DNA of 57,430 nucleotides from Myxococcales bacterium (GTDB taxonomy: Bacteria; Myxococcota; UBA727; VGSZ01): positions 7,501-64,930 of the forward strand of contig JAHFED010000032.1 in NCBI GenBank assembly GCA_023248635.1, written 5' to 3'. Position 1 is the stretch's first letter. Each line of letters begins with the position of its first letter. A program made the position numbers and the translations under genes. Positions 8,693-17,523 of the stretch are shown here, one piece after another. The notes under the pieces were generated by a model. The model ran no database searches and was not told where the DNA came from. It was given only the letters and a program-made list of their open reading frames with translations.

Positions 8693-8732
8693 CGGCGACG
8701 TTCAGCCCCTCACGCCATCGTGTGCGCCAACG

Positions 8733-8760
8733 ACTCAAACAGCAGGGAAGCACTTTGAGT
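8733..8760. terminator. Weak hairpin between convergent genes
   Basis: actcaaa and tttgagt form a 7-bp stem with a 14-base loop in the 72-bp gap between the convergent hemerythrin and peptidoglycan-binding genes. Position fits a shared terminator; the stem is weak. Confidence 0.35.
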
Positions 8761-8764
8761 TTGG

Positions 8765-10342
8765 CTACGCACGCCGGGCCTTGGTGGTATCGGCTCCACC
8801 ACCGGCGATGCCGGCGCCGGCCGGATTCACCTCGTAAAAGGCGAGCATGTCATGAATGTTACGTCGGCCCGCCGACGTATCGGGGTGGTTGCCTTCCATC
8901 GTGGAAACGAAGCCATTGGCATCCGGCGGCGACGTGACGACGACGTGGTGGACCAGATCGCCATTCATGATCGCCACGGTGCCAGGCACGATCTTCGACT
9001 CGAAAGCCGAGCGGGGCGACATGTCACGGTCCCATTGGTTGTGCTTGGTCACGCCGGGCCCGACCATGCCCCCCCGCGTGAGATCCCAGCGCACGCTGTT
9101 CGGGTCGCCGCCAGCAGCGGCAATGCCCTCTTTCAGGGCCTGGGTGCCGAAGATGCCGCACCAGGATTTGTCGTTCGGCTTCGAGCCGTAGCTGCCACCC
9201 CAGGACGACACCGATTGGCCGGTGGCGCTCTGGTAAAGTTCGGCGAGCTGCGCTTTGCCCTTGAAACCACCCGGCTCACGGGTCTGGGGCTCGATGGCGT
9301 GGTCGTAACGGCTGGCGGCCGCGACGATGTTGGCACCCACGCCCCCGCTCACAGCCGGCGGCAGCGCCGACGTGGCGACCGGGCCCGCAGGGGCCGACGT
9401 GGCCGAGGTAGCCGGCGGCGACCCAGTGCCGTTTGAGGCGGTGGCGCCAGACCAAGAGGGGCTGAAACGGGAGACCCCGAGCGCGTTCAAAGTCTGGGGG
9501 CCGATGACGCCGTCGACGCTGCACTGGTGCGTGCGTTGGAACTCGCGGACAGCCCTCGCAGTGGCAGGCGTGAAAGCGTCGCCCTCGTCGACGGAGATCC
9601 CCTGTCCGCGCAGCAGGTTCTTGAGCTCGACCACGCTGGCTCCCTGCTGTCCCTCGTGGATGTAGTCCCCTCCCGCGGCGCGCTCGAAGCTCGGCGCCGT
9701 ACCGGCAGTCAGCGGAGCACCGCCAACAGCGCCGGCGGCGACAGCGGAGCCGCCGGCAACGGCAGCAGGGGCCGTACGACCCGAACCAGGCGCGGGAGCA
9801 GGGATCGGGTTGCAATCACCCGTGTTCGTTCCGGGGGGCGGGGGCGCAGCGGGGACCGGAGCCTTCGTCGTTGGCGCCCCATCTTTCGCCAGGACGTTGA
9901 TGCCCAAGCAGCCGAGAAAGCTCTTGAAGAAGTCGCCGAGCCCCCCCAACAACTGACCAGGCCCAAAGAGGCTGCCCAGGTCGATGCCCGTGCTGGGCCG
10001 CCCAGCAGCAGCCCCAGCGGTGGCCACCGGGATCGGATTGCAGTCACCCGTCTGCGTCGCCGGCCGCGCGCTGCCTTTGCCAGCCTGGAGCTCCAACAGA
10101 CGCGTGTTCATGGTGCCGACCGAACGAAGCAGCTCCATGCCGTCGGCGCCGGAGACGGGATCTTTCGAGTCCACCTTCAAGGCATCGATGGCCGCGCGGC
10201 CGATCTTCTGGTCTTGGGGGCCGACGTCGCCGTTGGTCAGCTCGGCAAACTGTGCGTCGTTGATGGCGCCCGCCCGGCGAAGGCGCTCAGCGTTTTCGGC
10301 GACGGCGACACCAGCGGCTCCCAGGTCTCGAATGCTCGACAT
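8765..10342 (-). CDS. Peptidoglycan-binding protein with CHAP/NlpC-like C-terminal domain
   Basis: A 525-residue protein without a signal peptide. Residues 1-90 are helical. Residues 95-225 are Pro/Ala/Gly-rich and contain two copies of TGDCNPIP. Residues 228-288 form a PG_binding_1 domain (GASVVELKNLLRGQG, then FQRTHQCSVDGVIGPQTLNALG). Residues 340-505 resemble a Cys/His amidase-type fold: KSWCGIFGTQALKEG with Cys395 as candidate nucleophile, and GDLVHHVVVTS with His465/466. The start at 10342 follows ggagaacca. The likely role is cell-wall cleavage or a wall-targeted toxin released by a non-Sec route, since no export signal is visible. Cleavage activity is inferred. Confidence 0.78.
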   Translation of the reverse strand: MSSIRDLGAAGVAVAENAERLRRAGAINDAQFAELTNGDVGPQDQKIGRAAIDALKVDSKDPVSGADGMELLRSVGTMNTRLLELQAGKGSARPATQTGDCNPIPVATAGAAAGRPSTGIDLGSLFGPGQLLGGLGDFFKSFLGCLGINVLAKDGAPTTKAPVPAAPPPPGTNTGDCNPIPAPAPGSGRTAPAAVAGGSAVAAGAVGGAPLTAGTAPSFERAAGGDYIHEGQQGASVVELKNLLRGQGISVDEGDAFTPATARAVREFQRTHQCSVDGVIGPQTLNALGVSRFSPSWSGATASNGTGSPPATSATSAPAGPVATSALPPAVSGGVGANIVAAASRYDHAIEPQTREPGGFKGKAQLAELYQSATGQSVSSWGGSYGSKPNDKSWCGIFGTQALKEGIAAAGGDPNSVRWDLTRGGMVGPGVTKHNQWDRDMSPRSAFESKIVPGTVAIMNGDLVHHVVVTSPPDANGFVSTMEGNHPDTSAGRRNIHDMLAFYEVNPAGAGIAGGGADTTKARRA

Positions 10343-10594
10343 TGGTTCTCCGATTTGAGCGTGGCTCCTCGATGGCGGCAGGTGCTTCCTGCTGTGCGCC
10401 CGCAGCGCAGATGCCCAGCCTGGTTGGTTGACCCGCGATCTGGCTTTTCTGACGTTCTGCCGCTGAAAACGTAGCCCGCGCCCGGCGCCGCCGTATCGGC
10501 TGGGACACCTCCCTGCCCTGCTCGGACGCTCGTCCGCCCCAGCAGCGTCGGAAGAAAACGCGGTGCACCCTGGGGGCCTGTTAGGGTCGAGGCC

Positions 10595-11227
10595 GTGCGG
10601 GTCGTCGTCGTCGTTCTGGTGGCCTTGGCGGGGTGCGCGAGTGCGCCCATGTACCGCCCGATCTCCCCCCCCATGGACGATCGGGTCTTTGAAGGCGGGG
10701 CCGGCGTCCACGGCGTCGTCGGGCAAGATGCAGCCGGCGTTGGCACCAGTGCTTGGCTGCAAGGACAAGTCAGCAAAGACGTCTTCGTCGTCGCTCGCGG
10801 ACACTTCACCGACCTCATCCCCTACGGCGGGGGCGGTGGGCTCCTGCAGGACACGCAATGGGGCGGCGCCGGCGGCCTGCGCGGCGTCTACCAGATGAGC
10901 GCCGACCTCCACCTCGGTGGAGAAGCCCTGCTCGACTACCAGCAGATTTCGTCGTCGGTCGACGGCACCACCCAGTACTTCGTTTCTGGGATCGTCGGCC
11001 TGCCGGTGGCCGAGATGGCCTTGCCCGAGCTGTGGGTCTACGTCGAACCCAGCTTGGGTGCTGGCTACCGCTTCGGCGACGTGCGCGAGCCCTTCAGCGG
11101 CTTTTTGGAGTGCCCCATCGGCGTCGCCTGGCGCCCAGCTCCCTGGGCCCTCGTCGTCCTCGAAGGCGGCTTCGCCATCCCCTTTTCGGGCGGCTACCTC
11201 GGCGTCGCCGGCGCTTTTCGACTCTGA
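10595..11227 (+). CDS. Outer-membrane lipoprotein, probable beta-barrel
   Basis: A 210-residue protein starting with GTG and a short lipoprotein signal (ALAGCAS). The rest is rich in Gly, Tyr and alternating hydrophobic residues (DLHLGGEALLDYQQIS, LWVYVEPSLGAGYRFG) and ends in AGAFRL, the pattern of a small outer-membrane beta-barrel. No catalytic motif is visible. The gene converges on ssb with a 21-bp gap that contains no hairpin. Transcribed divergently from the peptidoglycan-binding protein, so the 10343-10594 region should hold promoters for both, though I cannot pick boxes with confidence. Function unknown. Confidence 0.72.
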   Translation: MRVVVVVLVALAGCASAPMYRPISPPMDDRVFEGGAGVHGVVGQDAAGVGTSAWLQGQVSKDVFVVARGHFTDLIPYGGGGGLLQDTQWGGAGGLRGVYQMSADLHLGGEALLDYQQISSSVDGTTQYFVSGIVGLPVAEMALPELWVYVEPSLGAGYRFGDVREPFSGFLECPIGVAWRPAPWALVVLEGGFAIPFSGGYLGVAGAFRL

Positions 11228-11248
11228 GCCGCGCCCCGACCCCCGTCG

Positions 11249-11707
11249 TCAGAAGGGCAGGTCGTCGTCGATGAAGCCATCCGAGGCCGGTGGGGCGTCG
11301 TCGCCACCGCTGCCTCCTTGCTGGGGCGCTCCCTTGGCCGCTGGGGGACCGCCCGCCGGACGGGGGGCACCGCCGCCGCCCTGGCCCAAGAAGGTGAGTT
11401 GGTTGCAAATGAGCTCGACCGAGGTCTTTTCGATGCCTTCTTTGTCTTTGTACTTGGAGGTGCGCAGGCGTCCTTCGACGTAGACCTGACGTCCTTTCTG
11501 CAGATACTGGCCGGCGTTTTCCGCGGTCTTGCCGAAACAGACGACGCGGAACCACTCGGTGGCGTCTTTCCAGGCGTCGCCGTCTTTTACCCTCTCGGTC
11601 ACAGCGACGCTGAAGTTGCAGATGGCCATGCCAGCCTGCGAGTAGCGGACCTCGGGATCGCGCCCGAGATTGCCGACGATGATGACCTTGTTGACGCCTG
11701 CTGCCAT
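11249..11707 (-). CDS. ssb: Single-stranded DNA-binding protein
   Basis: A 152-residue SSB. The OB-fold spans residues about 4-108 (GVNKVIIVGNLGRDPEVRY, then TEWFRVVCFGKTAENAGQYL and KGRQVYVEGRLRTSKYKD). A Gly/Pro/Ala-rich linker follows, and the acidic tip FIDDDLPF, which recruits repair and replication proteins. It coats single-stranded DNA as a tetramer. ATG 11707 with aggag six bases upstream is preferred to the in-frame TTG at 11713. The upstream 11708-12045 stretch has no gene and contains palindromic repeats. Confidence 0.97.
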   Translation of the reverse strand: MAAGVNKVIIVGNLGRDPEVRYSQAGMAICNFSVAVTERVKDGDAWKDATEWFRVVCFGKTAENAGQYLQKGRQVYVEGRLRTSKYKDKEGIEKTSVELICNQLTFLGQGGGGAPRPAGGPPAAKGAPQQGGSGGDDAPPASDGFIDDDLPF

Positions 11708-11918
11708 GACCAACTCCTGCTCGGGCGGAGCACATCGCTCGCCCTTCGTTTCAACTCAACCCGTCTCGCAGCGCTTCTCGCCGGCGACGGGCCGACCCGT
11801 GTTCTTCGGGCTCCCCCTATCAGCGAAAGAGGGGGCGATCTTGTGCAGCGGGCGGTCGAACTCCTTGGATCTCAAGGCGAAATCCAAGGGAGCTCCGACG
11901 AGGCCAACGTCGGCCGAT

Positions 11919-12042
11919 CCCCAGTCGCACAGTGTGGCCGTCTCTGCACCCCTGCCACAGTGCGGGCCATTCTTTTTGCCAGACCCCAGTCGCACTGGGG
12001 CCGCTCCTTGCGACACCCGTGTCGCACAGGTGCAGTGCGGGG
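11919..12042. repeat. Degenerate palindromic intergenic repeats, cluster A
   Basis: Units built on cagtcgcac-agtg and gcgacaccc-gtgtcgc followed by acaggtgcagtgcgggg. The clearest unit is 12009-12042. Related units recur at 22647-22745. The remaining part of the 338-bp gap upstream of ssb shows no gene. Confidence 0.65.
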
Positions 12043-12045
12043 TCG

Positions 12046-12744
12046 TCAGAGGTCGTCGGACGCCGACGTCAACTCATCGGCCACCTCGACACACAAGGCC
12101 TGCAGGCCCCGCGAGAAGGTGTGGTTGGCGTGGGAGATCACCACCAGCCGCGGCATGGTGAGGCGCCAGCGCTCGACCGGAGCAAAGACGTCGTCGCCGC
12201 CGACGTAGCAGCGCCAGAGCACCCCGGAGGCGTCCAAGGCAGCGACATCGACGTCGGTGACGTCGACGGGGGGAGAGATCAAGGCCACCTTTTCGACGGC
12301 GTCGTTCTCGGCTCCCAAGCGGGCCGCGATCAAGGCGCCTACGGAGAGGCCCACGACGTAGCAGCGCCGGTCTCCGCTGGTCTGCAGCAGGTGGGCGATG
12401 GCGGCGTTGGCGTCGTCGACGAGGGCACGCAGGTCGACGGGCGCCCCCCCGGGCACGGGCAAGGGAGGCAGACCGCGCTCGCCATGGGAGGCGCCGACGC
12501 CGGCGTAGTTGAAGCGCAGGGTGGGGTGTCGTCGACGTCCCAGCAGCCAAACGAGATCGGCGAGCACGGGGCTGTCCATGCTGCCGCCCAGGGCTGGATG
12601 GGGCGGGCACAGGAGCACCGGCGCGCCATGCACCAGCGCGGGGCCGCCGCCGGCGACGCCGCCGCTTTGCCAGAGGGCCTCGAGAGGGCCTTGGGGGCCA
12701 GCGATGGTGGTCATGCGCTCGAGGACTTCGCCGCGCCCGACCAT
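12046..12744 (-). CDS. Alpha/beta hydrolase, COG2945-like
   Basis: A 232-residue hydrolase. VLLCPPHPALGGSMDSPV followed by TLRFNYAGVGASHGE matches the HPHP-GGxMdN and RFNFRGVGxSxG blocks of the COG2945 dienelactone-hydrolase-like family. The catalytic triad is visible: nucleophile elbow VVGLSVGA (Ser), Asp in CYVGGDDVFAP, and His in SHANHTFSRG. It probably hydrolyses a small ester or amide in the cytoplasm; the substrate is unknown. The ATG at 12744 overlaps the stop of the HEAT gene by one base (TGATG), implying coupled translation. A longer reading frame exists but its extension overlaps the HEAT gene antisense to its frame and lacks homology. Confidence 0.85.
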   Translation of the reverse strand: MVGRGEVLERMTTIAGPQGPLEALWQSGGVAGGGPALVHGAPVLLCPPHPALGGSMDSPVLADLVWLLGRRRHPTLRFNYAGVGASHGERGLPPLPVPGGAPVDLRALVDDANAAIAHLLQTSGDRRCYVVGLSVGALIAARLGAENDAVEKVALISPPVDVTDVDVAALDASGVLWRCYVGGDDVFAPVERWRLTMPRLVVISHANHTFSRGLQALCVEVADELTSASDDL

Positions 12745-13310
12745 CAAGCACGCTCTTGCAAAGCATGCAGGGCCTGGGCGGCCGCGAGGCGCAAACGCGG
12801 GTCGGTCGACGTCGACAGCTCCTCCAGGGCGGGGAGAGCGCGGGGATCGTCGAGCACGCCGAGGGCCTGGGCACACGCCTCGGGGCAAAAGCCCTGCTCG
12901 AGCGCTGCCACCAGCCAGGGCACCACCACCTTGTCGCCCAACTGGCCCAGGGCCCGCGCGACGGCGGCGCCTACGACGACGTCTTCGGTTTTGAAGGCCT
13001 CGATCAAGTTGGGAACGGTGCGGGCATCGCCGACTTCTCCCAGCACGCGGGCGGCGCCGGCGACGACGACGGGATCTTTGTGACGCAGGGCCCGGGCCAC
13101 TTCCCGCAGCAGCACCTCTTCGCCCAATCGCACCAGGGCGACGACGAAGGCTGTGCGCACGCTGCCTTCGCTCTCCTGCACGATGCGATCACGGATGGCC
13201 CGCACGAGGCCCGGGGGACGCAGCTCGAGCCCGCGGCGCAAGGCGGCCAGGCGAACGCCCATGTCAGCGTCGTCGAGGTCACGAACCAGGTCGGCGAGGA
13301 CGTCGCTCAC
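12744..13310 (-). CDS. HEAT-repeat protein
   Basis: A 188-residue all-helical protein made of about five HEAT/PBS-lyase-type repeats of about 31 residues. Examples are DLDDADMGVRLAALRRG, ALRHKDPVVVAGAARVLGE, FKTEDVVVGAAVARALGQLG and DPRALPALEELSTST. Such solenoids act as protein-protein scaffolds. Start is GTG at 13310; no ATG lies nearby at the N-terminus and the Shine-Dalgarno is weak. Cotranslated with the downstream hydrolase (TGATG). Divergent from the DUF6178-like gene across 102 bp. Confidence 0.82.
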   Translation of the reverse strand: MSDVLADLVRDLDDADMGVRLAALRRGLELRPPGLVRAIRDRIVQESEGSVRTAFVVALVRLGEEVLLREVARALRHKDPVVVAGAARVLGEVGDARTVPNLIEAFKTEDVVVGAAVARALGQLGDKVVVPWLVAALEQGFCPEACAQALGVLDDPRALPALEELSTSTDPRLRLAAAQALHALQERA

Positions 13311-13412
13311 GGCCCGAAGCTACCTGCAATTGCGTGGGAGGCCGCAACAAGAGCCGCGGGCTGCGAGCACAATGAGTTGCGTCGTCGACGTCGACGCGCC
13401 ATCCGCCGAGGC

Positions 13413-15161
13413 ATGACGACCGAGCCGCCGCTGCCTTCGTTGCAGCCGTTTTACCAGGAGATCGCACCGCTTTCGGCCAAGCAGCGCCTCGATCACATCT
13501 TGGGCCGCAAGGACATCATGCGGGTGGTGCGGCAAATGCCGGTCCCCGATCTCTTCTCCACCGTCAAAGACATTGGCGTCGAAGATGCGCTCGAGTTGCT
13601 TGAGCTCATGTCGCCTTTGCAAGTGCAGGGCTTCCTCGACCTCGACGCCTGGCGCCGGGACCGCGTCGACGCCGCCTCGTTGGGCCGCTGGATGCGCGTG
13701 TTCTTCGCCGCCAACCCGGACCGGTGCGTCGGCCAATTGCGCGGCCTCGATCTCGAGCTGCTCACCCTGATCCTCAAGATCAACACGCGCATCTACGACC
13801 TGTCCCTCGAAGAAGAACCCGAGCACGACGTCGGCCGCCACAGCATCACCCCCGACCAGCGCTACCTCATCGTCTACGGCGGCGTCGTCGCCGACGACGA
13901 GACCCAGGCGGTGCTGCAGCAGATCGTCGACCGCATGATGGGCCGCGACATGCTCTTCGTGCTGAAGCTGTGCGAGGCCATTCGCGCGGAGCTGCCGAGC
14001 CAACTCGAAGAAGACGCCTACCGCTGGCGCTGCGCGCGCCTCGCCGATCTTGGGTTCCTTCCCGCCCACGAAGCCGCCGAAATCTTTGCCTGGCTGGATC
14101 CGGAACAGCCCCTGCCCGGCACCCGGCCTCCCGCGCCGCCGCCCCTGCCCCACGACGAGGCGACGTCGACGAATCTGACGGCTTCGGTGCTCTTGCCCTG
14201 GGGGCTGCTCTCGGGCGGCAACGACGTGCTCTCCCGGGCGCTCCAGGGCCTCGACCAACCCAGCCGCGAGCGCGTGGCCCACGAGCTCATGCTCACCGCC
14301 AACCGCGTCCACGCCGCCGACGGCCAAGACCTGGGCGACACCGACGCCCTCAAAGAGACCGCCCGCCACGTCACCGCCACCGCCGGCACCGGCCTCGCAT
14401 TCTTGGTGAAGGGGACCGAAAGCGAGCTCACCCCGGCGTTGGCGACGACGAGCGTCATGCTGCTCTTTCGGCTCGGACACTCCCTCTCGCTCAAGCTCGC
14501 GCAGGATCTGCGAGCCCGCGTGCGCGTCAAAGCTGCGACCAACACCCCCACGGGCGGCCTCGACGGACGTGGCCTGCTGCGTCTCGACGCTCCCTTGCGC
14601 GAGGTGGTCGCCGGCTTCTTGCGACCCCGACCGGTGTTGTTCGCCGGGCTCCTCGATCCCCGCCGCGTCGACTACCGACCCGTCGCCTCCCTCAACGAGC
14701 TGGCCGCCGCCGCTTCTGCCTTGTCCGAGGCCGCCTTCCGCGCCGCGTTGCTCGATCGTCTCGGCGCCAACGATGCCTTCTTCGCCGACGTCGACGACGC
14801 CGACCTGCCAGCGCACGGGGCCATCTTTGGATCCTTCCTCGCCCACGGGCTGCGCACGGGCGCGCCGCACCTGGGCTTGGTGCGCTGCGACGACCTGGCA
14901 GCCCTCGCCGCCGCTGCTGCTGCGACTTTGCCCACCAGCTTGCTGAGCGAACTCGACGACAAGGTGCGGGGCCTCGCTCCCCTGCCCGGTGCCGCCACCG
15001 CCGTCGACGTCGTCGCCCGCACCCGCACCTTTGCCCTCCAGGTGTGGAGCGCCGTCGTCGACGAGCTTAAGACTGCGTCGCCTGAAGCCCCCCCCACCTC
15101 GCTGTGGACCGATGCCCCGCGCCGCCAAGACCGGGATGACGCCGACGACTCCGACGGTTAG
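13413..15161 (+). CDS. DUF6178-like family protein
   Basis: A 582-residue soluble protein. Its N-terminus LSAKQRLDHILGRKDIMRVV, then DLFSTVKDIGVEDALELLEL and VQGFLDLDAWRRDR, fits what I recall of the deltaproteobacterial DUF6178 family (helical repeats distantly like MgtE N-domains). Acidic, mostly helical, no signal peptide and no catalytic motif. ATG 13413 begins at a Pro-rich leader shared in style with the family; longer in-frame extensions are antisense to the HEAT gene and implausible. The TPR lipoprotein starts nine bases after the stop, so both form an operon. Function unknown. Confidence 0.78.
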   Translation: MTTEPPLPSLQPFYQEIAPLSAKQRLDHILGRKDIMRVVRQMPVPDLFSTVKDIGVEDALELLELMSPLQVQGFLDLDAWRRDRVDAASLGRWMRVFFAANPDRCVGQLRGLDLELLTLILKINTRIYDLSLEEEPEHDVGRHSITPDQRYLIVYGGVVADDETQAVLQQIVDRMMGRDMLFVLKLCEAIRAELPSQLEEDAYRWRCARLADLGFLPAHEAAEIFAWLDPEQPLPGTRPPAPPPLPHDEATSTNLTASVLLPWGLLSGGNDVLSRALQGLDQPSRERVAHELMLTANRVHAADGQDLGDTDALKETARHVTATAGTGLAFLVKGTESELTPALATTSVMLLFRLGHSLSLKLAQDLRARVRVKAATNTPTGGLDGRGLLRLDAPLREVVAGFLRPRPVLFAGLLDPRRVDYRPVASLNELAAAASALSEAAFRAALLDRLGANDAFFADVDDADLPAHGAIFGSFLAHGLRTGAPHLGLVRCDDLAALAAAAAATLPTSLLSELDDKVRGLAPLPGAATAVDVVARTRTFALQVWSAVVDELKTASPEAPPTSLWTDAPRRQDRDDADDSDG

Positions 15162-15170
15162 ACCGCGCCC

Positions 15171-16475
15171 ATGCGGAAACACCATCAGACCCGGTTCCAT
15201 GACGCCGGCAGGGCCTTCGTCGTCGTCGCTCTCCTTGCCAGCGCGGCCTGTCTCGAGCCCCCCGGCGTCGGTCGCGCCGCCGATCCCGGCAAAGCCCCGG
15301 GGCCGGCACCCTGGGGTTCGGCGACGACGAACCAGGAGCTCGAAAAGAAACTGCGCCTGCTGAACGACGTCCTCGACGGCACCGTGACACCCGAGCATCT
15401 CGCCGCGCGCATGCAGAAGGATTGGCCCGAGCTCGACGACGCCCAACGCAAGCGCAGCCTCACCGGCGTCACGCAGCTCCTCGATGATCTGAACAAGTCC
15501 GGCCGCGCGGGCCAACGCATCGAAGCCGGACCCGACCGCGAGATGGCCGTGGGTCAGCTCTATTTCTCCGAGCGTCGCTTCATCGAAGCCGCCACTATTT
15601 TCTCGAAGATCCTCGACGCCCAGCCGACCTATCCCAACGCCCGCAACCTGCTCGCACGCTGCTTTTTCTTTCTCGGCAACCGCGATCGCACCATCGAGGA
15701 GCTCGAGTACGTGCTCACGAGCCCCGTGCACCAACAAGACAAAGAAGAAGTCCTCGACGCCCTCTTTTTGATGGGCGCCGCCGTCGCCGAGACCCCAGGC
15801 ATGAGCCGCGAGAACCTCCAGAAGGCCAAGGGCGCCTGGGACACCTACCTCAAGCTCGCCCCCGCCGACGCTCCCATGGTCGAGCACGTCAAGAAGGGCA
15901 TGCCCGACCTCGAAGCCGGCCTGCGCGGCGAAGGACCCCTGGCCCAACCCCTGGTGCCCATCGCCAGCGACGCCGACGGCGACGACGGCCGCGACAGCAA
16001 GGGCGCCTTGGGTGGAGCCCGACCCGCAGGCCCCGGCGCCCCCATGACCAACGACGCCAACGCCGCCCCCGCCGAAAAACGCGTGGCTGGGCTGGCTGCC
16101 GACGCCTCACCCCTGCAGCGCGCCGTCGCCGCCGGCTGGGACGCCCTCGACGCCAAAGACCTCGGCACCGCCGAAGAGCAGCTGAACGAAGCCAAGAAGC
16201 TCGACCCGCGCAGCGCCGAAGCCCTCACCGGCCTCGGACGTGTGTATGTTCAAACTGGCCGCATCGACGAAGCCCTGCGCTCTTTTGGTGAAGCGATCAA
16301 AGCCAACGATTCTTATATGCCGGCCTGGCACTACAACGGCATGGCGCACATGCTCTCGGGCTCCCCCGCGCAAGCGGTGTCGTCGTGGGAGAAGATCAAA
16401 GCCAAAGACCCGGCCTACTTCGCCCGCTTCAACCTCGACAAGCGCATCGAGGTCGCCCGGCGCATGAGCCAATGA
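15171..16475 (+). CDS. TPR-repeat lipoprotein
   Basis: A 434-residue lipoprotein; the hydrophobic signal runs to LLASAAC and Cys27 is the likely lipidated residue. Helical TPR units are visible near residues 120-215 (AVGQLYFSERRFIEAATIFS, then AQPTYPNARNLLARCFFFLG) and again near 320-425 (AEALTGLGRVYVQTGRIDEA, AWHYNGMAHMLSGSPAQAV). The middle is Ala/Pro/Gly-rich linker. TPR lipoproteins usually assemble envelope machines. It lies nine bases after the DUF6178-like gene. No partner machine is evident nearby. Confidence 0.85.
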   Translation: MRKHHQTRFHDAGRAFVVVALLASAACLEPPGVGRAADPGKAPGPAPWGSATTNQELEKKLRLLNDVLDGTVTPEHLAARMQKDWPELDDAQRKRSLTGVTQLLDDLNKSGRAGQRIEAGPDREMAVGQLYFSERRFIEAATIFSKILDAQPTYPNARNLLARCFFFLGNRDRTIEELEYVLTSPVHQQDKEEVLDALFLMGAAVAETPGMSRENLQKAKGAWDTYLKLAPADAPMVEHVKKGMPDLEAGLRGEGPLAQPLVPIASDADGDDGRDSKGALGGARPAGPGAPMTNDANAAPAEKRVAGLAADASPLQRAVAAGWDALDAKDLGTAEEQLNEAKKLDPRSAEALTGLGRVYVQTGRIDEALRSFGEAIKANDSYMPAWHYNGMAHMLSGSPAQAVSSWEKIKAKDPAYFARFNLDKRIEVARRMSQ

Positions 16476-16492
16476 TTATCACCGCGGAAGAC

Positions 16493-16520
16493 GGGTGATC
16501 TCAACATCACCAGATCTTTT
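16493..16520 (+). terminator. Candidate terminator between convergent genes
   Basis: ggtgat-ctcaac-atcacc hairpin followed by agatctttt, 18 bases after the TPR gene stop. A second atcacc at 16478 could pair with the same ggtgat, giving alternative structures. Confidence 0.5.
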
Positions 16521-16556
16521 CGGCGCTGTCTCCACGTCGCGGCTCGACCGTTCGCT

Positions 16557-17483
16557 TCAGGGGATCAGGAAGCTCGCCACCTGGCCCAAAGGAGGTGTGT
16601 CGTTGACGTCGCCGTCCATCACCAGCCTCGTGCCATGCAGGTTGCCGGGAAAATGCCGGAACACCCAGCCCGACTGGGCGGCGGCGTTGTCTTGTTCGAC
16701 CAGGTTCACGTACTCGTCACAGCCCGGCGGTACCGGGCCGCAGGCCCCATCATCGATGGAGGCCATCCAGAGGGCTGCCGCGGGGTAGAAATTCTGGGCC
16801 TCATGGATCTCGCTGGGCGAAGGGGCAAAGTCGGCGCCGCCGCTGACGTTGATGAGGACCCGCGGGCGGTGGTCCTCGGTGATCGTGATGAAGCGATGGA
16901 CTTCCAGGACCGCCGACGACGCCGCCACGATGCCGACCTGATCGGCTTGGACAGCAAAATCCTGGGAGAGCACCCGAAAGACGAGCTCGAGATAGTCCTC
17001 AGGTGTCACCCCCAGCTGACGCTGCACGGTGATCGCCACCAGCCCCTGGTCGACGAGATGACACGTCAAAAATGCGTAATCATCGTCGGAGCTCAGGTCG
17101 TCGGGGAGCAGCAGCGCCAGACCTCTCGCGCTGCCGTCCAACAAATCCACGGGCGGGTACACGGTGCCAGCGACGGTGCTGGGTCCGCGGGTGATGCTGA
17201 TGCGCTGACCGAGGCAACGGTTTGTGATTACTTCCCCGGGCACCAGGGTGGCGTCGTCTGGATCGCCTTCGCCTTCGCCGCCCTCGCCTTCGCCTTCACC
17301 GCCTTCCCCTTCGCCGCCTTCCCCTTCTCCTTCAGTAGGTTCGCCTTCGCCTTCTTGGGGGTTGGCGTTGTTCCCGTTGGTGTTGGAGCCCAAGAAGGGA
17401 GACTCCAAATCTCCCTGGCTGGCCGCATTCAGGAAGCCGCAGGACATGAGGGGCAGGCCGACGACGACGAGGGCACGGATCAT
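16557..17483 (-). CDS. Lipoprotein with degenerate alpha/beta-hydrolase-like domain and Gly-Glu linker
   Basis: A 308-residue lipoprotein (LPLMSCGF lipobox, ggagtgaagcg before ATG 17483). After a short variable part comes a long GEGE/GEGG linker, then a domain whose order of segments (LALLLPDDLSSDDDYAFL, VGIVAASSAV, RVLINVSGGADF) parallels the downstream-numbered neighbour at 17524. There the elbow is GASTG; here it is AASSA, so the nucleophile context is degenerate. I read it as an inactive or altered paralogue on the outer membrane. The domain assignment is inference from position and pattern, not from a search. Confidence 0.65.
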   Translation of the reverse strand: MIRALVVVGLPLMSCGFLNAASQGDLESPFLGSNTNGNNANPQEGEGEPTEGEGEGGEGEGGEGEGEGGEGEGDPDDATLVPGEVITNRCLGQRISITRGPSTVAGTVYPPVDLLDGSARGLALLLPDDLSSDDDYAFLTCHLVDQGLVAITVQRQLGVTPEDYLELVFRVLSQDFAVQADQVGIVAASSAVLEVHRFITITEDHRPRVLINVSGGADFAPSPSEIHEAQNFYPAAALWMASIDDGACGPVPPGCDEYVNLVEQDNAAAQSGWVFRHFPGNLHGTRLVMDGDVNDTPPLGQVASFLIP

Positions 17484-17523
17484 CGCTTCACTCCGAGGCG
17501 CGGGCTTTGTTGGCATCGAGGCC

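Noticed and set aside
10343-10912. N-terminal extension of the peptidoglycan-binding protein
   Set aside because: The extension overlaps the divergent lipoprotein gene; a good ribosome binding site lies at the 10342 start.
13320-15947. Minus-strand frame of 875 residues opposite the DUF6178-like gene
   Set aside because: Low-complexity Gly/Glu/Val composition typical of an antisense shadow; the plus-strand gene has family features and a sensible start.
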